Source of the DNA: Campylorhamphus procurvoides
Lineage: Eukaryota; Chordata; Aves; Passeriformes; Dendrocolaptidae
NCBI GenBank assembly: GCA_013396655.1
Contig: WBMV01008303.1
Coordinates: 1,028,358-1,092,357, forward strand
Direction: 5' to 3'
DNA: 64,000 nucleotides
Positions 10,680-22,480 of this stretch are shown piece by piece. Both the position numbers and the translations under genes were made by a program. Under the pieces are notes generated by a model. It worked only from the letters and a program-made list of their open reading frames with translations. It did not search any database and was not told the origin of the DNA. The stretch's first letter is position 1. Every line of letters begins with the position of its first letter.

Positions 10680-12969
10680 ATTTAATTTTTCTGTTTAAAA
10701 GCTTCTGTTCAGATAAGAGGACACCTGGGACTGAATGCCAAGGTGAGTGACCGGATCATTTGGGCTCAATTATTTTCAATCTCTGTTTCCCATGTGTACA
10801 TAAAGAGTATACTCTAATATCCATATCCAGGCAAATCTCAAACCTGACAGAAGGATGTAATGCACACATGGAGACAACTGGGCATTCTCCTGAGATATTT
10901 CTCCATCATGATCAACAGGCTCTGCTCAGCCACGTCATGAATTAACATCATCATGCCATGACAGCACCAAGAGATGTGGTGACACTACATCGTGTTGTGG
11001 TGGCATCTCCTTATGAGAAGAACTGAGCCCGCTCCTGCACTCAGGTCACCAGCCCCAGGGCCAGAGCCTGCTGCAGCTTCAGGCTGCCACCAGACTGTGT
11101 TGGCTGGCTCAGCTATGCAGGGTCTTGGATGAAACCCCTGGCACACATGTAAGGCAGATGTGGCACTGATGGGAGCCAACTGGGTCTGACAAAGCCAGCA
11201 TCTGAGTGGAACTTGTCCCAGGTTGGCCTGGGATAATGCTAATATGTCTTCATTATACATGATGAAATCAATGCAGTTACTGTCAATATCTGGAAATAAA
11301 AACTTAGAGTGCTGGTGCCTCTAAACAATGCGGACTAATATTTACTACTAAGCTTACTCTTTACTAGGAGATACTCACCAAGATTCATAGAACCCTTAGT
11401 TATGAGAACTTCACAGTCAGGATTTTTCATAGGACAACTGAAGAAGTCCAAGGGAAAGATGCAAACTTTGCAATTTCTTCATAACACGGATTTTGATTGC
11501 TTAGTATTTTGTATCCTGTTTCAAATCAATCACTACAGTTTGGGATACCTCTTTGGAATGAAAAGTAAAGCCCTATCTGAGACACTCTACTACTACAAAC
11601 TCCCAACAGAGCAAAGCACAGCTATCATTTATGCCCAGAAAAAGATCCTTTTCCACTGCTAGATGTTTTTCATGTGAGCAGTATAAAGCAAAATGGAAAT
11701 GATTCCTACACTAGCTAGTGTGACTTGGCTTATAACATCAAACAGGAACCCAGAGAACAAAACACTGGTTTTATGGTAGCTACAGTAAACAACATTAGAC
11801 TGGGTGAGAGCTGTAGTTGGGTCCCAGGCAAAACAAGGTCTTTGCTAAACAACATCAACACAGTAACTAAAATGTGAATAACTAAATTATACACTGTGCA
11901 AGCTGAACTACCAAGTGAAAGTAAAGCGCTGAATTATTTGAATGCTCTTCCAACCTAATTTAAATTTCACCCACTACTGAGACCTCCATTTGCTGGCATC
12001 ATAACTAATAATGGCAATGCTGCTGAAACGTCAGTTTCAGTGAGAAGCCCATTAAGAGAATGAGGGGAAAAAAAGAGACATCATACAAGAAAACCAGCCA
12101 TTTACAACATGGCACATAAGCTCCTTGCATAGAAATACAAAATAGCTGGAAATAAAACCCAGGCAGTAAACTGTCCTTTACCCAACACATTCAATAATCA
12201 CATCCATCCAGAGCTTCACACAGGAAGCCCTGAATATAAATATTCCGCAGCAGATGCTGCACTGGCATTAAAGTTCCCTGTTGGGGGACTGGATGATTCA
12301 AAGGGTAGTAGAAAATCTGTATGCCTTTAAAATATTGGTCTGAAACCAGCCCAGGTTAATTTTGGTGTGAAAGTCATTTCTATCTAAAGGGTGTTTTAGC
12401 CAACTGGAAATGAATTGGAGGTCTACTATGTCCCAATCTCAGCTGGCAGCTCTACAGGAATGCTGATATATCAGGGAGACTATCTGTTTTTAAATCCTGT
12501 CCAGTTTTGTGGCTTATATAAGCATGGAGCTGTTTAGGAAGCAGGGCATTCTTGTTCAATACTGTGCACGCATGCTCTTACTCCAAAATAAAGGTTATGG
12601 AGACTAAACAAATCCCTGCAAGTCAGCTGAGTTGTGTGCATGTTCCTATCCCCTGCTCCCAGCTGCAAAGTAAAACATGCCAGCAGAAGGCACCAGCAGG
12701 AGAAAAGCTGGTGGCACAGACTCAAGTGATGCCTGAGTGTTTGCACTCACCCCCTTACCCTGGGCAAATTGCCCCTCCTGCTGTCTGTGTCCAAGTTTTC
12801 TAAATTAATGAACCAAAGGGAATATGAAAGGTTGCACACAAGGCTTAGTTAGGCTTCACAACATTGTGGCTAAACATTCACAGAAATACATTTTCTTCTT
12901 TACATGTGCTGCTCTAGTTCCTGCCAACAAGGATCCCAAAGCCCCAGAGAGTGCTAGAATATTCCATGC
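10680..12969. other. Unique DNA, nothing recognised
   Basis: No repeat family, RNA gene or convincing exon was seen. GC content rises a little around 11.0-11.2 kb, where a 91-codon minus-strand frame (10985-11260) has no recognisable similarity. The AT-rich part at 11.3-12.2 kb shows no reading frame above 86 codons. Confidence 0.45.
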
Positions 12970-13045
12970 CTTCTCCAAACACTGCCAGCTGTGTGACCTT
13001 GGGATTTTCAAGGGCTTCCTTTCACATTTTCCCATGTTACCTCCC
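12970..13045 (+). repeat. MIR core fragment, sense
   Basis: The segment contains GCCAGCTGTGTGACCTTGGG at 12984-13003, an almost exact copy of the conserved MIR core ('ccagctgtgtgaccttgggcaa'). TTTCACATTTTCCCATGTTA follows at 13020-13039. Only the central third of the element is recognisable. The very high identity of the core compared with its flanks is notable. Confidence 0.7.
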
Positions 13046-14004
13046 TCTGCACGCAGCCTTGCTCTTAGTCACTGGGGAGCTGGGAAACTATGCTGAGTGT
13101 CTTTGCAAATGACCAATCCCTGTAAGAACTTGGTGGTCTGAAGAACAACCTCCTCATTGCTCATCTCTGTTTCAACACATGGGACCTTCTTATGCAGCTT
13201 GAGCAATCAAAGAGTCCAGTTCTTTGAAAGGAGATTTTTACTGACAGCTTTCAAATATCTAAATAGATAGAAATATCATCCACATTTATTTTATTAGCTC
13301 TCTTACTGACCTCACCATACAGAGTAATTATGTTAGTTTGGTCTGGGCTGTTTTATGTACAGTTCTCTTGATATTCTTTTATTTATAAATCTTGCTATTT
13401 TAGCCTATTCCATCAAACTGTCTTTTTTAATAAGCTCAACAGGGCTCAGCCCTCCTCTCACAGGAGAGTAAACCAGGAATATTTGTATTCAGTGAATGCT
13501 GCCACCCTGGTTTGAAACCATAGTCCTAATGTTTAGTCAGTCCTCATAATGTTGTCAAATATTGAAGCTGTTGATGCTTACATGGTTGATAACTTGTTTT
13601 GTTTTAAAGCTGGGTTCACATGAGACATCTTCTAACATGAACAAGTTGCTAGCAACACAGAACATTACACTCACACTGGCTGGTCTGCTGCCCCTTGTCT
13701 ACTCTGTGTCTGAAATATTTCACATTGCACACTATCTGCTTATTAGCACAGTTAGAAGCCATCATAGAGAACTAGCAGAAGTGTTGTTAAAAGGCCTAAT
13801 GATGAAAAATTCTGCTGCCACTCAAGAAATGCAAATATTCTATTGTAGATGGCTTATGCCAATTACTGATACTGCAGGAAGGAAGAATTTGGTGACAGCA
13901 TCCAGCAAGTTGGGAGCTCCCTTAGCCCACTGGAATGCAAATTATTTGAACCTGGTAATTTCTGAGGTCCACATTTTTTAAACATAGTCAGCATGAACCT
14001 GATT
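13046..14004. other. AT-rich unique DNA, nothing recognised
   Basis: Positions 13200-13440 are strongly AT-rich. A 139-codon plus-strand frame at 13562-13981 has an average-looking composition but no known motif and no flanking splice evidence that I could find. I treat it as non-coding. Confidence 0.45.
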
Positions 14005-14100
14005 TCTCAGCTTGTAAACTCATCAGGGCAAGGACAGCCTGCAGAGCTGAGTTCAGAGCATCCTGATCCCAACTGGTGTTCCTGAACAGCAACAACGAAA
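14005..14100 (+). repeat. Ancient retroposon 3' tail
   Basis: GCTTGTAAACTCATCAGGGC at 14010-14029 followed by AAGGACAG resembles the 'attgtaagctcatcagggcagggac' tail of an old amniote retroposon. The next part (GCATCCTGATCCCAACTGGT at 14058-14077, then CAGCAACAACG) follows the order 'tggggccctgatc..tggggcc..ctac..aataat'. A second copy of this tail is at 60738-60838. Confidence 0.5.
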
Positions 14101-15037
14101 AGCCAGTGACACCTTCATCTGTTGTGCATGTTTGCGCTTGTTTATTTAGTCATCATCACCATCCTTCTTAAAACAACTCTACTCAGTTTCTGTCTCTCAG
14201 ACATTGATCTTTCTTGCACCACTAAACTTTCTGCAGATTCCCTCCAAAGGGGTTATGACATCTTTCCACATATGCTCAGTTATGGAGTTTTTATCGATAA
14301 CTGTACTTTCACAATTGTGCATTTCTGAGTGGCTGACAAGAGCAGGCTACACACTGCTCTGCTGCAGCTGTCTGAGGAGCAGTGCTGGTGATGAATGGAG
14401 AGACTTGCTGAAAGCTGGGCAGGGACTCTCATTCTGAATAAAGCCCAAATCCCAGTATGCATTGTCTGGATGTGACTTCGCAGGCTGAGGTGAAGGTGCA
14501 AAGCTCACGTTGTGATTGTCTCCAAGGCATGAAGACATTTCAGCCCAGGGCTCTGTGGACATGCAGCCCATGGACAACACTTGGCCCGTGTCTGCAAATC
14601 AGCTCAGATCAAGCAGTTTCCTTCTCTCCCACTTCCCTGATGAAGTTCCACTCAAACAGCCATTAACAGGTCCCATTACTGCTCGCTCTCCCTTGAACTG
14701 TTGGAAAATGATGTGTTCCTTGGCCATTATTGTATTAGTTTGTCAAGGCCTTCCTGCAGGAACATGGCCTCATGGATGCTGCTGTCTGGGAGCTGGCTAT
14801 GGGACAAGGCTTGGCAGGAAGCAGGGAGACCTGGAGTGCTGCAGCAGGGCATGTGGAAATCTGAGGAAAACCAGTGTGTGCATGGAGGAACAGCACAAGA
14901 GGGATCTCAGCTGGAGTGCAACTTTCATGCCCCTCTTCTGGGCTACCTCTCTTGGCAGGGTTAAAAACTGCTACAGTGATGGGTAATACACCTCAGTTTT
15001 GGGGTTCAATCCTCTCTGGTTTTACCTGCCCTCACAG

Positions 15038-15078
15038 GGCAATACTGGCCTAAGAAAATCTGCCTTAAACCTGGGCAG
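15038..15078 (+). other. Candidate micro-exon with very strong splice sites (unproven)
   Basis: A pyrimidine-rich acceptor (CCTCTCTGGTTTTACC and on to CTCACAG, ending at 15037) and a consensus donor, GGGCAG followed by GTGAGTGC at 15079, enclose 41 bases. Both sites are near the vertebrate consensus. The segment is too short for coding potential to be judged. It may be a non-coding RNA exon or a decoy. It lies 100-500 bases downstream of a GC-richer stretch (14.3-15.0 kb) with overlapping 69- to 156-codon frames that I do not recognise. Confidence 0.18.
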
Positions 15079-15574
15079 GTGAGTGCTCAGAGCACCTCCA
15101 CAGGCAGGCAGAGCTCACTGTTCAGACCATCCGAGTAATTGTGAAGCAAAGTCTGCTGAGCCAAACCCTCACTATCCCTTGGTAGATGTTAGATACAAAA
15201 ACATACACTTTAGTACTTCATTAACAAGAATCTCAACAGATTTGCTTCATGGACTACAATGGTGGTGATTTTTGTTGCATTATTTGCAGTATTTGGAGAT
15301 TCTTTTAGGGAAAAAAAGAATTTCCTTGTCTTCAGTGTTCCCATGTAACCCTGTGAACTGGATAGCTTCATAACACCTGAAGAAATGGGAATTTTTTCAT
15401 TTTTAACCCAAGCTGGCAAAATTCAGAGCTCTAACATTATTTGAATAGCAAGCCTTGATGATATTACTTGACTTAGCTTCTTGTTATACCCCTGGGAAAT
15501 ACAAATAATATTATGCCATCCTCACTGTTGTAAAAACTCGAGAAAATTCCCATTTTAAAGTCACTGACATTACT

Positions 15575-15730
15575 GAGTCTTGGAAAGTAGAACTGGAAGA
15601 GAACCTGAGAGATCATCCAGCACATCCCCTTTCCCCAAAGCAGGAATCTTTATGTCCAAACCTAATCACCTCCTGTCACTAGTTCTAACTGGGACTTATT
15701 TAGGGGTGACTTGAACATACTAGTTTTGAA
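15575..15730 (-). repeat. Ancient CR1 LINE, antisense
   Basis: The plus strand reads GTAGAACTGGAAGAGAACCT at 15587-15606, then GAGAGATCATCCAGCACATC at 15607-15626, CCAAAGCAGGAATC at 15635-15648, and later TAGTTCTAACTGGGACTTAT. This matches the reverse of a CR1 3' region ('agaactggaagggacctcgagaggtcatctagtccagtcccc'). It is well diverged and lacks the terminal tail repeat. Confidence 0.75.
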
Positions 15731-16555
15731 TAGCAGTTGGAAGCCAATATTTATAATCAGCTGACAATACTGACATGCATATTATCTGCTATAAAATATT
15801 GTTAATAAGATCCACACTGCTCAACAACTAATGGTCTGACCTTAGACTACACTTTTATGCCTTCAGTATCATTACAGTTTCTTTTCCTAGCAACTGTGCT
15901 CTTCTTTTATTCTCCTTGGCATTGAAGGAGCATCACTCTGTTATTTAGACTGTTATTTCTGTGTGCATCCCTAGCACTGGGAAAGAGGCTGTTCCTTTTT
16001 CTAGTGAGAACCAACCTGAATATATTTCCTGTACTCTGTCCACAGACTGACTGCTGCAATTAAATCTCAAGTAGTAACTTGAAGGAAAATGTAGCAGGCA
16101 AATGCTGGATGGGTTGTCTGAGAAACTGTAATATTTAAAGCCAGTATAGGTACTGTTAATTATGTAAAATAAAATATTTAAAAGTGGGTTTCCCTATCTC
16201 AGAGGTGAGTAAAAAATATCTGAATGTTCCTGTCCACTCATCAGATCCATCTACAAGCAATTTAGTGGAAACTGCACTGCCTGTATGGTTTTGTATGACA
16301 TATATCATAGTTCAGCCTGCAGTAATCAAATTCACACCCCAAAATTCTCTTTGATCTGGCATCCTTCCTGATATTTTCTATTTCAGGAAACTAAGGAGAG
16401 CACACAGACCAGGTCCTTGTGCAGTTTGAGTTGGTCTTTCCAATTTTATACAAGCAGAACTTGTGCAGTTTATGTTATTTATATCCATTCAGTAAACTAT
16501 CTGAAGTGCATTATCCACATCTTTCATGACTATAAAACTGCTTATGACTTCAGTT

Positions 16556-16569
16556 AAAAAAAAAAAAAA
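16556..16569. repeat. Poly(A) run of 14
   Basis: An uninterrupted run of 14 A. No retroposed body is evident just upstream, so it is not called as a SINE tail. Confidence 0.8.
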
Positions 16570-16689
16570 GAAATCAAACACAAAGTATCACTGGCCTAGT
16601 GTCTTATAGTCTACTGACAGCCAATAATTTAATTCAATCCTTGTCCCTGCATTCCTAAGAAAAAGAGAGAGGCTTCAGAGTGCATGGGA

Positions 16690-16770
16690 GTCTGGCCCAG
16701 TAGTTAAAACAGTAGTTTGAGGCATACAAAAGCTAGAATCTATGCTTTGCTTTGCTATTATCTCCTCCCT
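16690..16770 (+). repeat. MIR 5' head fragment, sense
   Basis: GTCTGGCCCAGTAGTTAAAA at 16690-16709 and the following AGAATCTATGCTTTGCTTTGCTATT region line up with 'gtggtctagtggttagagc...gggttctatccccagctctgccac'. Only the tRNA-related head and early body are visible. It is highly worn. Confidence 0.4.
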
Positions 16771-17679
16771 GATGCTTCCTTTCCCTGGAGCTGCTTCAGC
16801 TCTGCCCTATTTTTTGTCTGGTCACCAAGGCTCTAATGTAGTAGTCCTAAAAAAAGCAGCACAGTAGGTACAGTGACTGCAGGCTCATCTTTGCTCAGCA
16901 GTGCAATAGCTTCTTGGAAGCAAGCAGAGGTGCAAAATATAACTAACTACCCTTCCTATCAAAATCAGCAGGAGAAGCCAAAGCTGTAGTGTCATCCCAC
17001 TTAACACAGATGAGTCCTGGTGCAATACCCTTCTGCAGCAGTCTGATCAGCTCTCTCTGCCTCAGAGCACTGAGGAAGCTGAACACATTGACTCTGCGTG
17101 ATTAGTCCAGGATGCAACAAGAGTCTGTTTCAGACATGGGTTAAAATAAGAGAGTTCCCAGAACTGGTGCTTTGCTCAGACCACAGCTCGTTCTTTATGT
17201 CCCTTGACCACAAAATACTGATGCAAAATATCTCCAAAATCCCAGAACAGCAGTCACAGACCAATTAGAAGCATTATCTGGAAGAAACCAAGTAATATCT
17301 ATCTGTCCAATAAGGAGGGGCCCAGAATATGGTTCTTTTACAGGGTTTGAGTAGGACTGCACAAGGATGGTATGCAATCTGTCTGCATCATGCTGTGGTT
17401 TGTTTATTGCCTTTGTTTGTTTTTTCCCCTACAGCCTTTACCTCTTATTCAATCCATCTTCTATTTCCTTATCATCAGATTAAATTTTTCAGTTATTTAA
17501 TGTCCTGTAATCTTTAAATTGAATTCTTATGAAAGAATATTTTGTGCCTAAATAAAATATAAATATGTCCTACCAGCAGCAATGCCTGTCATTGTGGTTG
17601 CTCAGCTCTCTCTCACATATGACACTGTCAATGAGAATATGTCTTTTGCCATTTTCAGGACAAAAAAGAGTAGGGTAAT

Positions 17680-17900
17680 AAGAAGGACTTACTTATGAAG
17701 AATTAGAGTGAGGAGCTAAAAAGGCACAGAGAGGATGGGAGGATGGGAGGAAGGGTCCCAGGGCTGGCTGTGAGTGCAGAGGGAAGAAGTCAGGTTATAG
17801 GCCAGATAGATGGCAGAAGTTGAGGTTTTAGGATCAAAAAAAGGCTCTGAAGGAAAGAAAGCACAGGATGACTACAAACTAAAAGAAAAGTAGATGGAAA
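17680..17900. repeat. Purine-rich tract with a G-quadruplex-type motif
   Basis: The plus strand is dominated by A and G. Positions 17737-17763 hold four GGG tracts separated by three loops of exactly five bases (AGGAT, AGGAA, TCCCA), which satisfies the standard G-quadruplex rule. The first copies come from a small GGATGGGA tandem repeat. Any effect on transcription or replication is unknown. Confidence 0.6.
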
Positions 17901-18504
17901 TTTAGAAAAGTATGTTGGAACTGATGGAACTTTGCTTGTTGATAGAAAGAGTGAAAAAAGAGATCAGGAGAAAAGGTGGGGGAGATGGAGAGCTCAAGAG
18001 ACAACTGGCCAAAAGCAAGGGAACTACGGCACAGACCTGAAACCAAACCCATCCCTCTATTGGCAGCCAGGATCGTAAAATTCCGTGAAGTGTGCATCTG
18101 GTTACTTCTCTATTCTGCGTCCTTTAATGTCAGGATCACATGGCATGGAGCAGTATAACAATGTACTCTGTGCGCTCAAGTGATACAAGTCTGTGCTACA
18201 GATCTGAACAAAGCGACATTAAACTCTTGATGCAAGAACTGCTACAAGCCTTGCTACACCGTGGATCTAAACATCAAAATCCTGCTGACTGGGGAAAACC
18301 ATCTCTTTGCTCTAATGAAGAGAATTATTTTACAAAAGATTTTAAAGACTGTCAATTTTGCAGTAAGGTGTGCATCACTCAGGTCCCAAAGATCGAAAAC
18401 AGGGGAAAAGTTTGTTCAAGAGGCTTTTTGGCTGAGACCTGAACATGTGCTCATGTTTGTAAAACTAGAGCCAGAGGCATGGGGGCTATTCTGAGGTCTG
18501 CCAA

Positions 18505-18625
18505 AAGAATGGCATGACCTTGGGCAATCTATTAACCTTTCCACACCTCAACCTCCCCACCTATATAAATCAGTGAGAATGACATATTTTGCACTTGACA
18601 GGTTTGTAGATCACTAAGACCTACC
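18505..18625 (+). repeat. MIR-type SINE, sense
   Basis: GGCATGACCTTGGGCAATCT at 18511-18530 is the MIR core. It is followed by ATTAACCTTTCCACACCTCA at 18531-18550, ACCTCCCCACC, TATATAAATCAGTGAGAATG at 18562-18581, and then a worn 'tttgtagatcactaagac' tail. Order and spacing fit amniote MIR. The tRNA-like head is missing or unrecognisable. Confidence 0.75.
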
Positions 18626-18639
18626 AGATACACCCAAGG

Positions 18640-21600
18640 GTAGCTCCCATTAACTAGTTAGTCCTGCATCTCTCAGCATGAGAGCTGCTGTTTCCATTTT
18701 ATGCACCACCCAATGCAGTCAGAATTATGGTCAGAAGTCAGCTCCTGTGGTCCATTAATATACACCCTGGCATCTCTCAATGCTGCAGTCAAGAACTAAT
18801 CTGCCTCCAGTCTTGGCTAATTGGAAAAGGGTTTTTTTTTCTGTGTTGTGTGGATTTCCAAAGTTAAATCTTGAGTGATAGACAGTGCTGTCACAGCAGC
18901 ATTAAGTGTTTAGAGAGTGATTATTCTTGAAAGACTTCCATTTTTCAAACTTGTGCTTTCAGAAAAGGCTGTGGAAATAAATGAGAACACCAAGGGCTAA
19001 ACAATACTTTGAGCTTTACAGCAATGATCTCCAGAAAGGGGATGCAATAGCCCAAAGCCTTGCCTATTGCATTTACAATTACAAGAATCTGCAGGTTTCC
19101 TCATATCACTGTTGGCATTTAGGGGCTTGCATCATGTGAAATCCTATTCATAACAGTCAATGTGCTCCTGAGAAGAACCGCTCTCAAAACGTCAATATAC
19201 TTCTTTGTAACCTTTCTATTTAATAAAAAAGAGACAGCTTCAATTAGTGAGGAATGTTCCACATAAATTAGATTATTTTAAAAGTTCCAGCAATATTAAA
19301 AGATATTTTTACTTTGTAGCCTTTTACTCTTCCTTTTTTTTTTTTTTTTTTTTTAAATTTTGATACCTGGTCACTTATTCTGTATGAGTCAAACCCACAC
19401 TCATCATTTCTCACTGCAGCTTACAGAGACTATGCCTGCTGAGAAGATGAATATTCAGTATTTATCATCCCACTGCCATCAGTAGCTAAACAGCCAGCTA
19501 CGTGGAAGCTGAAACTTGCCCCACACAGCCTGTATGTTGTTGATCCCTGGATCAGTATAAGTGGGTGTGACTGCATGGAAGGGCAGAGGAGGGCCCAATT
19601 TAAAACACCAGCCCACCTCACTGTCCTGCCAGGGGAAATCAGCACATCATTGTGCCCTGAGGATGCACAGACAGCCCAGGCTCCAAGCACTCAGTGGTCA
19701 GCCCTGCCAAGATGAACCATGCTAGCTGTTTGGAAGTGAAATCCCAAACCTTGCTGTCAGCAGGGAAGGAAAAGCAGGTCCTTTCCTAACAGCTTCCTGT
19801 CCTCTTCCATTCTCCTGGCCTCCCATCCAGTACCAGGGCTTGAACACTCCCTTTCCTCTTATTCTCTAAAGGAATATTTAACTTACATTTTAGCAAAAAG
19901 CTTTTTTTATTGCTATTATTATTATTGTTATATACAGATTTATCAGTGAAACTCTTCAGGGGCAGAGCTTTTGTCAACCATGAAAGTGCAGCACAAAGAA
20001 ACCTGGCCTTATCTTACTAATTACTTCAGTGCCTCCCCAAATCCTATCAAGCTGCTTGTTATTAATCAGTTCGAGCAGTGTTGCCTGTATGGCAATATAA
20101 CATATGCCAGAATGAGATCTGTTTACAGAACTGGGGCTCTGGCGCTGAGCAGGGAGATGCTGATGCCAAGAGGAGCAGTGTTGTTGCAGTCTATCAGCCA
20201 GATCAAGGGCCAGCAGACTCGGGAGATTTCAGGCATTGCATCCAGAGGGCTGTGGATATCATGCCCACATTTACCTTCCCCACGCTGTCCCTAAAATAAC
20301 CATACTGTGAGTTAGCCTTGAGGCCAAATGACAAATTATTGAGATAAATGTGGATATAAATCTGTTGAGGGTATCAAACACTGTGGTGCACACTTGATAT
20401 CCCACGAAAAGAGAGACGTAAGGCTGAGAGAGGCTCTTTTACCCTTCTACCTGCCTGCTGATTTCATACCTGTATGCCAGCAGTGCAGAAGAACTGAGAA
20501 AGTCTCATCACCAAGTTGTTTTGCTGTCATGGCTCTGAAGTTTCTCTGTGCCAATGTATAGATAACATGAGGGGCAAAATTGTTCTGCCAATCCTATCCA
20601 ACCAGCATCTTCTCTGGCAGAGGCCGAGAAATTCACGAACAAACTTACTAATCCAAGCCCCAAGGTACAGATACATGGTCTCTGTTTTTGGAGGAGCATA
20701 AGCAAGTTCCTCTCAGATGGGTTAGTGCCAGTCTTGACTTAACTCTTCAAGCAAATTCCTGCTTAAGGCTAGTGAGAACTTTGCTCTGAAAATAGCTGAT
20801 GCAATGAAAGCAGAGAGCAAAGCAAATCTGCACCATTTTTCTAAAAGACAAATGTCTACTGAGGAAAAAGCTGCACATGAAGAAAGTTGAACATTAAGAT
20901 TTCACTAGAAAGGGATTGTGATTTTTGCCAAGAATTAAAGGTCTACAACAGAACTGCTTCCTTTGGGAGGGGGTGAGGAAATACATAAAAAAAAAGAAGT
21001 ATCATGTGATCTTTGTCTTGAGAAATCCTTCTACCTCATGGCAATCGGCAGCTCAGAGTGAAGATGCAGCTGAACTCTCTTTCCACAAGAATGTAAAAAT
21101 ATTTTGTTAACAGTGGCAGGTCAAGTTTCACAGCCAAGCTGAAAATCAGCAAATTATTACAATTGCTATCTATAGGTCATGAAAAAAGAACTTGCCTACA
21201 GTCTATTAGGGGCAACACTGAAAAGATAGTCCAGGAAATCTTGTGGGTCATCATCTACTTTGTGCATCATTTCATTTTCTTTCCCCAAAAGGCAATGCAG
21301 TGTTATAGGCACACTGCACTCAGTGAATATGCTTCAAGCAATAGCCCACAGTAATCTCATCACAGTGTTTGCCCTAATTTTCTTTGATGATGAACATTAC
21401 TTCTTTCATTTTACACATTATCCCTTTCCCGTTTCAGGTTCAGTATTTCCAGTCTGGAAAGATGCTGCTTGTGCAAGAAAAAACAGAAGTAATTCTGCTG
21501 ACTTGAAATACAAGCTGGTCTAGGTCTTTTGTAATGAAAAAAGAATGCTGGCTAGATATATAAAGTTATCGTCTATCCAAGGTGTGCTGTGGGATCTTAA

Positions 21601-21904
21601 ATATCCATCTGGACAGGACATGGGGAGACCAGATGGGACTTCAGTTTAGCATTTATCCTAGCAGCAGCATTCAGCAAGGCAGCACGTCTCCAAGTCCAAG
21701 CCCCAGCCCTAGCTCAGTAAAACCTAAGCTGACCTTCTAACCAAGGAGTAAGAGTACTGTTGAGTCAGCTGTATAACAATGCAGAGGGAGATGGCAACGG
21801 CTCATAAATCTGTTTTGTATTTTAGCATGCCATTAAACTGCTCATAATTAGGACAAAGCACAGGATGAAACCCTAGGCAGGCACTGATGCTGCCCTTATT
21901 ACCT
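18640..21904. other. Unique DNA, nothing recognised except simple repeats
   Basis: I see no known repeat family in this span. A run of 21 T lies at 19334-19354. Trinucleotide ATT units occur near 19914-19929. Positions 19.4-19.8 and 20.1-20.3 kb are slightly richer in GC, with frames up to 107 codons that match nothing I know. Confidence 0.45.
19334..19354. repeat. Poly(T) run of 21
   Basis: Twenty-one uninterrupted T, likely variable in length. On the minus strand this would be a poly(A) tail, but no SINE or processed-gene body is recognisable at plus-strand positions just above it. Confidence 0.9.
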
Positions 21905-22005
21905 GTGAATTGATTCTCCTCTCGCTCACACTGGTGTTACATCAGTGATTTGCTGGTGCTCCTCTGGTTTACTCTGCTGCAGTGAGGATATGAATCTGGC
22001 CCAGG
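21905..22005 (-). repeat. Ancient amniote interspersed repeat (unnamed)
   Basis: GATTCTCCTCTCGCTCACAC at 21912-21931 leads into TGGTGTTACATCAGTGATTT, and the segment ends GAATCTGGCCCAGGACTC. This mirrors the 'gattctgatctcacttacactggtgtaaat...agaatctggccc' element common in turtle and crocodile DNA. It is probably related to the copies at 10570 and 58505, in the opposite orientation. Confidence 0.45.
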
Positions 22006-22424
22006 ACTCTAATATACGTTCTAATTTAATTCGTGTCTCTGTCTCCATATGGGAATTCTCACCTAGACGAAGCCCTCTCTGGGCCCTGTGCTATTTCCAA
22101 ATATAGCACTTCTTCCCATTTGTGCTGTATTTGGTGGAAAGCCCACCTAACTCTATTCATTCACATGACTTGCACCGCATTTTAAGGTTAGATTTAAGAT
22201 CTTTACTCTGCCTACAGTCCATTTTAAGTACATTGCATGTTTTATTATTTCGTGTAGTTTTCCTGCACATAAATCAATATATAATGAAGCTAAGTGCTTT
22301 TACACTTGCTAAGGCACTGTGCAGACATTAACTCTCCTAGGCCCCTGGAGGTGAGTAAAATAGGGATCATTCCTAGCCTCTCTATCTAGGTCTATCCACT
22401 GCATTCCATGGCAGAGCAGGGACA

Positions 22425-22480
22425 CACTGGATTTTACAAACAGACAAAATGAGGCTGGGAGATTAAGGAGCAGACTGTAC
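22425..22480 (-). repeat. MIR-like fragment, antisense
   Basis: ATTTTACAAACAGACAAAAT at 22431-22450 followed by GAGGCTGGGAGATTAAGGAG resembles the reverse of the MIR body ('attttacagatgaggaaactgaggctcagagaggttaag'). The match is short. Flanks are not recognisable. Confidence 0.45.

Noticed and set aside
12285..12320. Possible CR1 fragment (GGGGGACTGGATGATTC)
   Set aside because: Too short, and no tail units follow.
13562..13981. 139-codon plus-strand frame
   Set aside because: No recognised motif, AT-rich context and no supporting splice signals.
14516..14986. 156-codon plus-strand frame with a hydrophobic, cysteine-rich middle
   Set aside because: Several other frames overlap it in the same place, which points to a GC-richer stretch with few stops rather than to coding selection.
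22245..22351. Plus-strand exon candidate ending in GGAG before GTGAGT
   Set aside because: The acceptor is ordinary and no frame is clearly favoured; a decoy of the kind expected many times in this length.
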